Below, in pieces: positions 1 to 6,367 of a DNA stretch of 26,029 nucleotides. The notes beneath the pieces are model-generated. The model did no database searches. It was not told the origin of the DNA and worked only from the letters and a program-made list of their open reading frames with translations. The DNA is from a virus. The translations under genes were made by a program, and so were the position numbers. Position 1 is the first letter of the stretch, and every line of letters starts with the position of its first letter. The stretch spans positions 1-26,029 of the IMG/VR virus record IMGVR_UViG_3300025097_000047, one strand, 5' to 3'.

Positions 1-1
1 G

Positions 2-1333
2 ATTTCAGTAGGTAATTGGACATTAGAGTGTTTTGCAAATATGAATGATGTTACTGATAGGAACAGTTTAATCGTAGTTGATGGCTATACCACTGGAATA
101 CAGTGGAATTATGATGGAACTAGTTCAGTACTTAAAGCCTATGTTGAGGGTACAGAATACACTTTCACTTTTACGCCAACAAATAATACATGGCATCATT
201 TCGCTTTAGTTAGAAATGGGAATGATTTACTGTGCTTTGCAGATGGTGTGCAAAAGGGTTCAACAGAAGATATAACAGGTCTAGACCTAACAGGGCTGTC
301 AAATGGCATTAAAATTGGCAGCATATTTTATGCAACTGATTTGTGGGATATGGATGGCAAGGAAGCTGAGGTAAGAATTTCTGACATAGCTAGATATACA
401 AGTGGATTTACTCCTGCAACTGAACGATTCACTTCTGATGCCAACACTCTCCTTCTCATACATGGAGATGAGAACGGTGGAGGTACAGCAGCATTCACCG
501 ACTCAGGAAATACAGGGCATACGGTGACACCAACAGGTGGTGCTTCCTTAGGCAATGGCGGTACTTTTACAGACTCAGGAAACACAGGTCATACTGTAAT
601 TGAGAATGGACAAGCACAGAAAGAAACAGAGCAGGAGTTTAAGTTTACTGATGATGGTGTTGGGTATTCCCTTGCAGGAGGAGCAACTGATTACTTGTCA
701 GTGCCAGACCATGATGATTGGACTTTTGGTTCAGGTAATTTTACTGCTGAATGTTGGATGAGACTCAGGGCTATACAAACTGGTTCAGTATTTCAACATG
801 AGGCGGCATCAAATGATAAATGGTATCTTCGTTTTAAATCTGATATTGGTCTCCATTTTCAAGCCTCAGACACAAGCGACATTGTTGATTTCAATCAGGC
901 AGATGTAGCTAGTTGGCAGATTAATAGATGGTATCATGTAGCGGTGATTAGAGGGTGGAATGGGAATGCTAATGATTGGGCTATAACAAGGGATGGAGTA
1001 CCAGTAGCAACAGTTACAGATGCGTCTAGTCTACAGGGTTTAACCGCTTCTTTGTTGATAGGGAGAAACACAGGTGCGGGTTCTACACTGGATGCTTATT
1101 TAGATGAAATAAGAATTTCAGATATAGCAAGATGGACAGCAGATTTCTCTGCCTCTTTACCATCTGCTCAATACTCAAGTGATGCTAACACTTTACTGCT
1201 CATACATGGTGGAGAAACAAAGAGTGGTACAACAGGGAGTGGAGCTACATTTACGGACTCAGGCAATACTGGGCATACCGTAACAGAAAACGGTAATGCA
1301 ATAGAATCAACAGGTAATTTATATAAATTTTAA
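2..1333 (+). CDS. LamG-like tail/adhesion protein, 5' end outside window
   Basis: The reading frame is open back to base 2, so the gene starts upstream and only its 3' part is here; the first in-window ATG is at 41. The protein carries two LamG/concanavalin-like lectin domains: one is already under way at the left edge (GNWTLECF) and ends near ISDIARYTSGF, the second starts at FGSGNFTAECWM and ends at ISDIARWTADF. Each is followed by SDANTLLLIHG and then copies of TFTDSGNTGHTV, which occurs three times in all. Such beta-sandwich domains in phages usually sit on tail fibres or head decorations and bind glycans; receptor binding is inferred from the family. A good SD-like string (TAGGAGGG) follows the stop but no clear gene uses it. 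Domain class is fairly sure, exact role is not. Confidence 0.8.
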   Translation: MSVGNWTLECFANMNDVTDRNSLIVVDGYTTGIQWNYDGTSSVLKAYVEGTEYTFTFTPTNNTWHHFALVRNGNDLLCFADGVQKGSTEDITGLDLTGLSNGIKIGSIFYATDLWDMDGKEAEVRISDIARYTSGFTPATERFTSDANTLLLIHGDENGGGTAAFTDSGNTGHTVTPTGGASLGNGGTFTDSGNTGHTVIENGQAQKETEQEFKFTDDGVGYSLAGGATDYLSVPDHDDWTFGSGNFTAECWMRLRAIQTGSVFQHEAASNDKWYLRFKSDIGLHFQASDTSDIVDFNQADVASWQINRWYHVAVIRGWNGNANDWAITRDGVPVATVTDASSLQGLTASLLIGRNTGAGSTLDAYLDEIRISDIARWTADFSASLPSAQYSSDANTLLLIHGGETKSGTTGSGATFTDSGNTGHTVTENGNAIESTGNLYKF

Positions 1334-1350
1334 TAGGAGGGCAAGTATTA

Positions 1351-1416
1351 GATAAAGCGTGCCTGATTACTTATCAGGGAAAGAATGGTGCGTTTATCCC
1401 TGTCTGCTTGTCCTTT
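1351..1416 (+). terminator. Structured RNA, possible terminator after the tail gene
   Basis: An outer stem pairs GATAAA(g)CGT at 1351-1360 with GCGTTTATC ending at 1398. It encloses a perfect 6-bp hairpin, CCTGAT-tactt-ATCAGG (1362-1378). A short T-run follows at 1413-1416. It lies just after the LamG gene and before the next operon, as expected for a terminator, but the U-tract is weak, so it may be another RNA structure. Confidence 0.4.
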
Positions 1417-1636
1417 TAAATGTAAAATGTCATTACAAGTATCAGGTGTAAGCATATATTGATAGAGAAACAAGTAAGGTTTATGAGTAGGAAAGCCTGA
1501 GTAAAGGCTTGCGATCATAAATAAAATAATTTAACATTTCTTCACGGTGCCCAGGAAATCCTTCTTGGACACCATATCCACAAGTTCAATCCCCCTAAAC
1601 ACTTATAAACTATTTACATTCCCCGAAATTTTTCTC
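1417..1636. other. Non-coding gap with one strong hairpin
   Basis: I see no credible gene here on either strand. The one clear structure is a 28-base hairpin at 1546-1573, in which GGTGCCCAGGAA pairs with TTCTTGGACACC (one mismatch, one G-T) around a 4-base loop. No T-tract follows it, so it is not an obvious terminator. It could be a protein-binding or processing hairpin. Confidence 0.5.
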
Positions 1637-1665
1637 TTGATATTTACCATTACTTGTTGTAGTAT
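1637..1665 (+). promoter_or_regulatory. Putative sigma-70-like promoter of the DNA-metabolism operon
   Basis: TTGATA (1637-1642) is followed by a 17-base spacer and TAGTAT (1660-1665). The predicted transcription start lies about 6-7 bases downstream, almost on the ATG at 1672, and no SD precedes that ATG. The first gene may therefore be read from a leaderless or near-leaderless mRNA. Confidence 0.5.
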
Positions 1666-1671
1666 CTCAAA

Positions 1672-1803
1672 ATGAAAATACAAAAAGTGAAATGCAGAGA
1701 TTGTGGTTTTAAGTGGTATCCGAGAGTTCAAAGACCTGTTAGGTGTCCCAACCCTGAATGCCAGAGCCGCAAGTGGGATAATAAAAAGAAAGGAGGTAGG
1801 TAG
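1672..1803 (+). CDS. 43-aa zinc-ribbon protein
   Basis: This short protein has two Cys pairs, CRDC at residues 8-11 and CPNPEC at 25-30, the layout of a small zinc ribbon, followed by a basic Lys/Arg tail. There is no SD before the ATG; the start rests on the promoter spacing just upstream and on coupling to the next gene, whose GTG shares the last base of this TAG. The 3' end also carries the AAAGGAGGT SD for that gene. It is the first gene of the plus-strand operon. A nucleic-acid-binding role is inferred from fold type only. Confidence 0.6.
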   Translation: MKIQKVKCRDCGFKWYPRVQRPVRCPNPECQSRKWDNKKKGGR

Positions 1804-1940
1804 TGGGTGGAGAATCAAAGATAAAGACGCTGATTAAGCAGACAAAGAAGAATATAGAGGATATTAAACAAGCGCTAGAGGCTGAGGAACGCATCTTAAA
1901 GAGATTGGAAGAGGCTGATGGGAAACAGAATACCAGTTAG
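1803..1940 (+). CDS. 45-aa charged helical protein
   Basis: It starts at a GTG that overlaps the previous stop by one base, with an excellent SD (AAAGGAGGT) ending about five bases upstream. The protein is nearly all Lys, Glu, Ile and Leu with heptad-like spacing (LIKQTKKNIEDIKQALEAEE), so it should form one long helix or coiled coil. It overlaps the next gene by 23 bases. Function not recognised. Confidence 0.55.
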   Translation: MGGESKIKTLIKQTKKNIEDIKQALEAEERILKRLEEADGKQNTS

Positions 1941-2097
1941 GGAATGTGGGAAACTTAAATACACGCTATCAGGGGCAGTAGATAAGCTGAAGTTTTACAA
2001 GACACGCAGAAGGCAGAACAAGGCAACGGCATATTATTTCTGTGGTGTGTGCATGGCTTATCATTTAACCAGTAAACGTCAGAGAAAGAAGAGGTGA
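1918..2097 (+). CDS. 59-aa basic Cys-containing protein
   Basis: The gene starts inside the end of the previous gene, in another frame, and stops three bases before the next ATG; its last codons (AAGAGGTGA) hold the SD for that gene. The protein is rich in Lys and Arg, with Cys10 and a CGVC pair at residues 42-45, so a partial zinc-binding fold is possible. Overlaps on both sides suggest translational coupling. Function unknown. Confidence 0.5.
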   Translation: MGNRIPVRECGKLKYTLSGAVDKLKFYKTRRRQNKATAYYFCGVCMAYHLTSKRQRKKR

Positions 2098-2100
2098 ATT

Positions 2101-3063
2101 ATGGCTAATCTATCATTAGTAAAAGATTCGATGTCTGTGGATGACGTAAGGCAACAGGTAAATCTTATACAGAATTTACTTTCACAGACCATGAAGAAGG
2201 ATACGCACTATGGCGTGATTCCTGGTTGTGGGGATAAGCCTACATTATTAAAAGCCGGTGCCGAGAAGTTGGCATTAACATTCAGGCTTGACCTTGACTC
2301 AGAGGTTGAAGTAGTTGATATGAATAATGGACACCGTGAATATAGAGTCAAGACTACGGCAAGTTCTATCAATTCAGGACTGAGAATGGGTTCTGGATCA
2401 GGAGCGTGTACTACTATGGAATCAAAATGGCGATTTAGGGCAGAGGCTACAGGAGAAGAAGTGCCTAAAGATTATTGGGAAACAAGAGATCCTAATTTAA
2501 TCGGTGGCTCTCAATTCAGCACTCGTAAGATGGGTGGTAAATGGATGATAATGCACAAGGTTGAGCATGATAATCCTGCTGACTATTACAATACTTGCCT
2601 TAAAATGGCTGAGAAGAGGTCTAAGGTTGCCTGTGTGCTTAATGTAACAGCCGCATCGGATATATTCACACAAGACATAGAGGATATGCCTGAGTTTACT
2701 GATAACAGTTCTAAGCCGAATGCAGAAGTCAAGAAGACTCAGAGTAAGAGTTCTCAGCAGCCAAGTTCCGTAGATACTGAGATTATCACTCATATATCTA
2801 AAGTTACGCAGAAGAAAGGTAAAAAGAAGAATGGTCAGGAATATACACAATATTTTATCCACAGTACAAGTGGTACAATCTATAAGACCTTTGATAAGAA
2901 GTTGGCTGAGACTGCATCTGAGGCTTCTGACACAAATCAGGAATGCCTGATACTATTTGAATACAATGAACAGTTTAAGTCAAATGAGATTCAGGCTATT
3001 CAGATAGTACCTAATGGGAGTGAAGATGATAATGCCAATCCACCTGATGATGACCAATCATAA
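2101..3063 (+). CDS. Putative recombination (annealing-type) protein with OB-like C-terminal domain
   Basis: The N-terminal two thirds (about residues 10-205) has the phage-protein signature THYGVIPGCGDKPTLLKAGAEK, followed by a beta-rich core and a conserved NTCLKMAEKRSKV helix. A low-complexity Ser/Lys/Gln linker (about 205-222) leads to a C-terminal beta-rich domain (about 224-305) with alternating strands, resembling an OB-fold single-strand DNA-binding domain. The next gene is a PD-(D/E)XK exonuclease, the usual partner of a phage single-strand annealing protein (the RecT/Red-beta/ERF/Sak type of system). I infer that it binds single-stranded DNA in recombination or replication; I cannot assign it to a named annealase family by eye. 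SD GAGGTGA lies before the ATG. Confidence 0.6.
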   Translation: MANLSLVKDSMSVDDVRQQVNLIQNLLSQTMKKDTHYGVIPGCGDKPTLLKAGAEKLALTFRLDLDSEVEVVDMNNGHREYRVKTTASSINSGLRMGSGSGACTTMESKWRFRAEATGEEVPKDYWETRDPNLIGGSQFSTRKMGGKWMIMHKVEHDNPADYYNTCLKMAEKRSKVACVLNVTAASDIFTQDIEDMPEFTDNSSKPNAEVKKTQSKSSQQPSSVDTEIITHISKVTQKKGKKKNGQEYTQYFIHSTSGTIYKTFDKKLAETASEASDTNQECLILFEYNEQFKSNEIQAIQIVPNGSEDDNANPPDDDQS

Positions 3064-3096
3064 TCTACTAAACAAATTTATTTTATAGGAAGGAAG

Positions 3097-3202
3097 TTGG
3101 ACAAAGAAGAAAAGGTCGAAAATATTTAAAGCTATTGATATTGGTATAACAAATGCTTGTGATAGGGCATATAATGAAAGGAATGATGTTTTTAATATAT
3201 AA
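3097..3202 (+). pseudogene. Small frameshifted ORF candidate
   Basis: A TTG at 3097 has a good SD (GGAAGG) but its frame stops after 10 codons. The neighbouring frame then stays open (KIFKAIDIGITNACDRAYNE) down to TAA at 3200-3202, which overlaps the next ATG in the TAATG arrangement typical of coupled phage genes. That frame has no start codon of its own. One inserted or deleted base near the A-rich stretch at 3105-3122 would join the two into a 35-aa protein. This may be a decayed gene, a sequencing slip or chance. Confidence 0.3.
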
Positions 3203-3801
3203 TGACATTTATCTACAACGAGGATACTCGTAAACACATATTAAATGGTAAGCATATTCCATCGGTGTCTCAGGCGCTTGATCCTTTATATGACTTCTCA
3301 GGTATTAATCCAGAGGTATTAGAGCGTAAGAGAGAGCTTGGCACACAATTTCACGAGGCTATCAGGCTCCATCTACTTGATGATTTGGTGTTTGATAGCC
3401 TTGATCCCGATATTATAAAACCTATGTATGCCTTTATTGATTGGTGGCGTGATAGATTTAACATTCTTGACATCTCTGACTTCCAGATTGAACAGCCTAT
3501 ATGCCATGAGAAGTTAAAATATTGTGGCAAGCCGGACCTTGTTACTCCCTTTGCTATATTTGATTGGAAATTACGTCCATTTAAGCCCCTTACAGACATT
3601 TTACAGCTTGAAGGGTATAAACATATACTACCGCTGGGAAAACGTGACAGATGGGCTGTGTGCTTCGATATACAGGGTAATATGAAGATGCACAAGTGTT
3701 TTCATTCTAAAGCGTGGGGAATATTCAGGAAAATGCTTGAAAGATGGTATCGAGAATCAGAATTTAATCAATTAATGGTAGATTGGAAGGGGGTAAATTG
3801 A
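3202..3801 (+). CDS. PD-(D/E)XK exonuclease (RecB/lambda-exo type)
   Basis: The 199-aa protein shows the RecB-like nuclease motifs in order: GTQFH (residues 47-51) with the metal-binding His, YCGKPDLV with Asp112, FDWK with Asp121 and Lys123, and QLEGY (135-139). Phage exonucleases of this fold resect DNA ends to make single strands for annealing, which matches the upstream recombination-type gene. The ATG overlaps the TAA of an upstream short frame; an in-frame stop just before it leaves no earlier start. The SD (GAAAGGA) is rather distant. It ends one base before the next ATG. Nuclease class is confident; specificity and polarity are inferred. Confidence 0.85.
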   Translation: MTFIYNEDTRKHILNGKHIPSVSQALDPLYDFSGINPEVLERKRELGTQFHEAIRLHLLDDLVFDSLDPDIIKPMYAFIDWWRDRFNILDISDFQIEQPICHEKLKYCGKPDLVTPFAIFDWKLRPFKPLTDILQLEGYKHILPLGKRDRWAVCFDIQGNMKMHKCFHSKAWGIFRKMLERWYRESEFNQLMVDWKGVN

Positions 3802-3802
3802 T

Positions 3803-4516
3803 ATGAAAACACCAACAGAGAAAATTACAGAGGAAATGGGTACTGATATTACATTGGTTACTGAAGGAGTAAGGGAATTACATATAGTCAGCCAAGAGTC
3901 CTTTGATATTACAACTGAGTTTATGGTCAGGCTCGCAAGCAGACTTAAACAGGTCAAAGAGCATTTTAAGCCGATGAAAGAGGCTGCACAAAAGGCTCAT
4001 AAGGTAATTGTTCAGCAAGAGAAGGATATGCTCAATGGTCTTACTCAGGCTGATATATATTTAAGGGGCATCAGGGCTACTTATGTTGAAGAAATGGAGA
4101 AAAAGCAACGTAAGGAACAGGATAGGTTGGACAAACTGGCATATAAGAAAGCTCAAAAGGAAAAGGAAAAACTGCAAAAGAAGATCGATAATGCAGAGAC
4201 TCAGGCTGAGGTAAATGAATTACAGGATAAGATGGACAATGTATATGCAGATCCTAATATAGCATCAGGCGGCATTGAGAAGTCAACTAAGGTTGAAGGT
4301 GGTGGCAGTACAAGCTGGATAAAGGATATTGAGGTCGTGGTTGAGCATCCTTTGGAGTTATTAGAAGAGATTGTATCCGGCAGAATACCCTTGAATGTGG
4401 TTGAAATTAAAACTGCAAAGCTGAAGGCATGGGTTAAGGCTAATGGCATTACTAATAAACAAGTTCCTGGCATCAGAGTAAAAGAGACAAGGCGTGAATC
4501 TGTGAGGAGTGGTTAA
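3803..4516 (+). CDS. Coiled-coil protein of the recombination module
   Basis: The middle of this 237-aa protein (about residues 50-150) is a long, very charged coiled coil (KKQRKEQDRLDKLAYKKAQK). After it comes a compact domain with a Gly/Ser linker and a C-terminus reading VPGIRVKETRRESVRSG. Similar coiled-coil proteins with this kind of tail often accompany phage exonuclease/annealing genes, but their function is not established to my knowledge. It begins one base after the exonuclease stop (TGA-t-ATG) and uses the GGGGG string in that gene's end as SD, so the two are probably coupled. A helper or scaffold for recombination is inference. Confidence 0.65.
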   Translation: MKTPTEKITEEMGTDITLVTEGVRELHIVSQESFDITTEFMVRLASRLKQVKEHFKPMKEAAQKAHKVIVQQEKDMLNGLTQADIYLRGIRATYVEEMEKKQRKEQDRLDKLAYKKAQKEKEKLQKKIDNAETQAEVNELQDKMDNVYADPNIASGGIEKSTKVEGGGSTSWIKDIEVVVEHPLELLEEIVSGRIPLNVVEIKTAKLKAWVKANGITNKQVPGIRVKETRRESVRSG

Positions 4517-4519
4517 TTA

Positions 4520-4535
4520 AATGCGTTTACGCATT
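4520..4535 (+). repeat. 6-bp hairpin between operon genes
   Basis: AATGCG-ttta-CGCATT is a perfect inverted repeat directly after the coiled-coil gene. No T-run follows, so it looks more like an mRNA-processing or stabilising hairpin, or an operator, than a terminator. Confidence 0.35.
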
Positions 4536-4569
4536 ATAATTAAGAATTTCTAATTGTCAAGGAGATAAC

Positions 4570-4770
4570 ATGAATTTATATAAAATACAGGATTCAGATA
4601 GGGATATGTGGGTAGTTGCTAAGAGCATGGGACACGCAGTTGAAAGTTGGAGAGAGGTTATATTTAAAGAAAATCCAGACGAATATAAAGGTGTCGAAGA
4701 CGTTGAGGAACCAAGTGGAGTTGTCTCTGTTTGTACGGAACGTGAATTGTTCGTGAATACAAGACCATGA
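4570..4770 (+). CDS. 66-aa hypothetical phage protein
   Basis: A clear SD (AAGGAGA) stands seven bases before the ATG. The protein is small and acidic, opening MNLYKIQDSDRDMWVVAKSM with a helix and beta pattern (WREVIFKENPDEY) and a late Cys. It is likely a compact alpha/beta protein of the kind that modulates host factors, but I recognise no family. Its TGA overlaps the ATG of the resolvase gene (ATGA), so the two are translated together. Confidence 0.6.
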   Translation: MNLYKIQDSDRDMWVVAKSMGHAVESWREVIFKENPDEYKGVEDVEEPSGVVSVCTERELFVNTRP

Positions 4771-5153
4771 TAGTATCGATGCCTCTGTATATAGACTTGG
4801 AGCGTAAGACAATGCCGGCAAAGAGGTATTATATCAACCTTAATAATTACCGGAACTGGCAGTATCATGTCAGTAATAAGCTCAAGATTAAATATAAAGA
4901 CATTGTAAGACCGGCTCTTTATGGGATCACCTTTAAGCATATTACTCTTGACTTTCTCCTTCACAGAGGCGATAAGAGGCGTGTTGACAGGTCTAATATC
5001 CTTTCCATACATGAGAAGTTTTTATGTGATGCCATTGTAGAATGTGGGTGTATCAAAGATGATAACGATAATTTTCTACATTCCACACACTACTATACCG
5101 GTAATATTGACAAAAAAAATCCGAGGGTTGACATTCAAATAAAGGAAATATAA
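4767..5153 (+). CDS. rusA: RusA-like Holliday-junction resolvase
   Basis: The C-terminal half carries the RusA signature: Asp74-x-x-Asn77, then Lys84 and Asp88 on a helix, and the acidic pair Asp98-Asp99 after ECGCIK, with a final beta strand (PRVDIQI). RusA enzymes are small dimeric nucleases that cut four-way junctions and branched DNA; in phages they resolve recombination and packaging intermediates. The gene starts within the previous stop (ATGA); a second possible start is the ATG at 4812 (MPAKRYY), which would remove a weak N-terminal extension. Length (128 or 113 aa) fits the family. It sits with exonuclease and annealing-type genes, as expected. Confidence 0.75.
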   Translation: MIVSMPLYIDLERKTMPAKRYYINLNNYRNWQYHVSNKLKIKYKDIVRPALYGITFKHITLDFLLHRGDKRRVDRSNILSIHEKFLCDAIVECGCIKDDNDNFLHSTHYYTGNIDKKNPRVDIQIKEI

Positions 5154-5275
5154 TGACAACCTTCCAGATAGTATTATTAATATCGCTTATTAATGTAAAC
5201 TTTCTAATATGGTCTGGTGTATTATTCTGGTGTGCTATTCAGGAGAGAAGGGAAGAAAACTTAAATGAAGATTAA
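5153..5275 (+). CDS. 40-aa single-span membrane protein
   Basis: The ATG overlaps the resolvase TAA (TAATG), and AAAGGAA lies upstream as SD. Residues 4-29 form a continuous hydrophobic stretch (FQIVLLISLINVNFLIWSGV) long enough to cross a membrane once, followed by a charged tail with ERREE. No Cys-box lipoprotein signal is present. Such micro-proteins in phages may affect the host membrane or act in lysis timing; no function can be assigned here. Confidence 0.55.
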   Translation: MTTFQIVLLISLINVNFLIWSGVLFWCAIQERREENLNED

Positions 5276-5327
5276 ACTAGAGGCTGGTGATATACTGAAT
5301 ACGTTTCCATGTTTGAAAAAAAAATGA
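5265..5327 (+). CDS. 20-codon ORF ending in a nine-A run
   Basis: The ATG follows a GGGAAG string and the frame reads MKIKLEAGDILNTFPC before ending in TGA straight after a run of nine A. Slippage by one base on that run would join it to the frame of the next gene. It may be a tiny peptide, or the true 5' part of the next gene. Confidence 0.3.
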   Translation: MKIKLEAGDILNTFPCLKKK

Positions 5328-5503
5328 ATAATGTTAAATTAAGCTGGTGTGACGCTGTATATAATTGGTTTAAGGCTCATTGGTGGATAATCCGGTATGG
5401 ATTGGACGGTGCTGAGAATAAGTGTGATAAAATAATCAAAGATATGAGGGTTGAGATAAAGAAGAAGGAAAATAATCAGTCTATAATTGATAATTGGAAA
5501 TAA
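5309..5503 (+). CDS. 64-aa Trp-rich hypothetical protein
   Basis: The protein is basic and Trp-rich (WCDAVYNWFKAHWWIIRYG) with a C-terminal Lys-rich helix. Neither ATG (5309, or 5324 reading MNNVKLSW) has a good SD, and both sit at the nine-A run that ends the overlapping ORF at 5265. Translation may therefore come by coupling or by slippage from that ORF. The end of the gene overlaps a TTG that could extend the next gene. Function unknown. Confidence 0.45.
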   Translation: MFEKKMNNVKLSWCDAVYNWFKAHWWIIRYGLDGAENKCDKIIKDMRVEIKKKENNQSIIDNWK

Positions 5504-5505
5504 TA

Positions 5506-5742
5506 ATGCCAAAAAAGAACCAAACAAGGTATCGTTGTCCGGACTGTAATGAGGTTGTTTTCCTAAATACCATGAGCCTTAACAGGAGAAATGGTGATAG
5601 GTGTATGAATTGTGGAGGCAGGTTACAGCCGGATAGTTCAGGCGCAGATGAAAGATTGCAACTTGGAGCAGACCATCAAAACGAACCAGATAGAGCCAGT
5701 ATTAGAAATGTTAAGACTCAAAGAAGCTGTTTAAGAAAATAA
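5506..5742 (+). CDS. 78-aa zinc-ribbon protein
   Basis: The N-terminal half has two Cys pairs, CPDC and CMNC, separated by about 20 residues (YRCPDCNEVVF ... DRCMNCGGRL), a classic zinc ribbon. The C-terminal half is polar and probably disordered. The ATG at 5506 is preferred over the in-frame TTG at 5494 because it starts two bases after the previous stop with GGA nearby. Zinc ribbons of this type bind nucleic acid or act as protein adaptors; the target is unknown. Confidence 0.65.
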   Translation: MPKKNQTRYRCPDCNEVVFLNTMSLNRRNGDRCMNCGGRLQPDSSGADERLQLGADHQNEPDRASIRNVKTQRSCLRK

Positions 5743-5774
5743 CGCTTGCTAAAAATTATCAATTATGATATTTG

Positions 5775-5797
5775 ATTAGTTCAGACGAAAACCAAGT
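5775..5797 (+). repeat. Small hairpin after the zinc-ribbon gene
   Basis: CAGAC-gaaaaccaa-GTCTG forms a 5-bp stem. It opens a roughly 200-base stretch with no convincing gene that leads into the larger hairpin at 5878-5942. Confidence 0.35.
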
Positions 5798-5877
5798 CTG
5801 CGTGTGGGGGTGAAAACAGGCACGTTAAATTGCTGTTCCAGATGCGAAAACCCGAAGACCTTTGGCTTAAATTTAAT

Positions 5878-5942
5878 ACTTAAAGCTGTAAAGGGGAGGG
5901 GGGTTTTGCGTACCCTCTCCCCTATGACTTTAAGTTTTAAAG
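5878..5942 (+). promoter_or_regulatory. Switch-like RNA structure before the HNH gene
   Basis: ACTTAAAG (5878-5885) can pair with CTTTAAGT (5928-5935), closing a second stem in which AGGGGAG (5892-5898) pairs with CTCCCCT (5917-5923) and continues through GGGG and CCCT. The same CTTTAA (5928-5933) can instead pair with TTAAAG (5937-5942) to make a short hairpin. The two folds exclude each other, as in attenuators or riboregulators, and lie 13 bases before the HNH start. A regulatory function is inferred. Confidence 0.45.
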
Positions 5943-5963
5943 ATGCTGTTAATTATGTCAAAA
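5931..5963 (+). repeat. Direct repeat copy 1: start-site element before HNH gene
   Basis: TAAGTTTTAAAG, nine variable bases, then ATTATGTCAAAA including the HNH start codon. The same two 12-base blocks recur at 6336-6367 with an eight-base gap. Confidence 0.75.
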
Positions 5964-6338
5964 TATTTAACCAGAAGAAGAAATGACATAAGGACTCCTA
6001 AGCAGAGGATGTCTGAAGACCTGACTAAATTTAAAAATAATTATAGATCCTTTTCAAAGGAAAGACTCCTTAAATGGCTTATAAAACTATCAAGGGAGGT
6101 CTATATTATTGTCCCAAAGGATCTATTAAGAAAAAGACGTAAAGAGTTTAATGATAAAATTAAGAAAAATACGGTGGTTCGATATAATGGTCTTGTGGTA
6201 ACTTGTAAATTATGTGAAGAAGATCCTGCTCGGCACCGGCATCATATTGTTCAGCTTCAATATGGTGGCAACAGTAAGGCTAAAAACTTATTTGCCTTAT
6301 GTAATGATTGCCATAAACTGATTCATTCCTGGCTGTAA
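5955..6338 (+). CDS. Free-standing HNH endonuclease
   Basis: The 127-aa protein has a basic helical N-terminal half (about 1-75) and a C-terminal HNH nuclease domain: zinc ligands C84, C87, C116 and C119, the catalytic HRHH at 94-97, N111 in KAKNLFAL, and CHKLIH at 119-124. It is too short for Cas9/IscB-like proteins and lacks RuvC parts, so it is a homing-type or packaging-type HNH enzyme. I prefer ATG 5955 over 5943 because the sequence around it is repeated at the next gene's start. There is no SD. Direct repeats flank it, suggesting insertion as a mobile gene. It is not near the terminases, which argues mildly for homing. Confidence 0.85.
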   Translation: MSKYLTRRRNDIRTPKQRMSEDLTKFKNNYRSFSKERLLKWLIKLSREVYIIVPKDLLRKRRKEFNDKIKKNTVVRYNGLVVTCKLCEEDPARHRHHIVQLQYGGNSKAKNLFALCNDCHKLIHSWL

Positions 6339-6367
6339 GTTTTAAAGGTACTTAAATTATGTCAAAA
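6336..6367 (+). repeat. Direct repeat copy 2: start-site element before DnaD-like gene
   Basis: TAAGTTTTAAAG, eight variable bases, then ATTATGTCAAAA. It matches the copy at 5931-5963. The first TAA is the HNH stop codon and the ATG starts the next gene, so the repeat brackets the HNH gene exactly. Confidence 0.75.

Noticed and set aside
2-1333. Diversity-generating retroelement around the tail protein
   Set aside because: The repeats are short domain linkers, not a template/variable pair with A-specific changes, and no reverse transcriptase is seen in the window.
5743-5942. Group I intron around the HNH gene
   Set aside because: GTTCAGAC/GTCTG resembles a P7 core but directly forms a simple hairpin with no P3, P4, P6 or P8 elements, and the HNH gene is not inside a split gene.
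5804-5986. GTG-started 60-aa frame before the HNH gene
   Set aside because: It reads straight through the long GC-rich hairpin and overlaps the HNH start without an SD of its own.
5955-6338. HNH protein with structured RNA upstream as an IscB/HEARO-type or HNH-only IshB system
   Set aside because: No RuvC parts, bridge helix or PLMP motif are present, and the upstream structure does not show an omega-RNA layout. A homing-type HNH gene explains it better.
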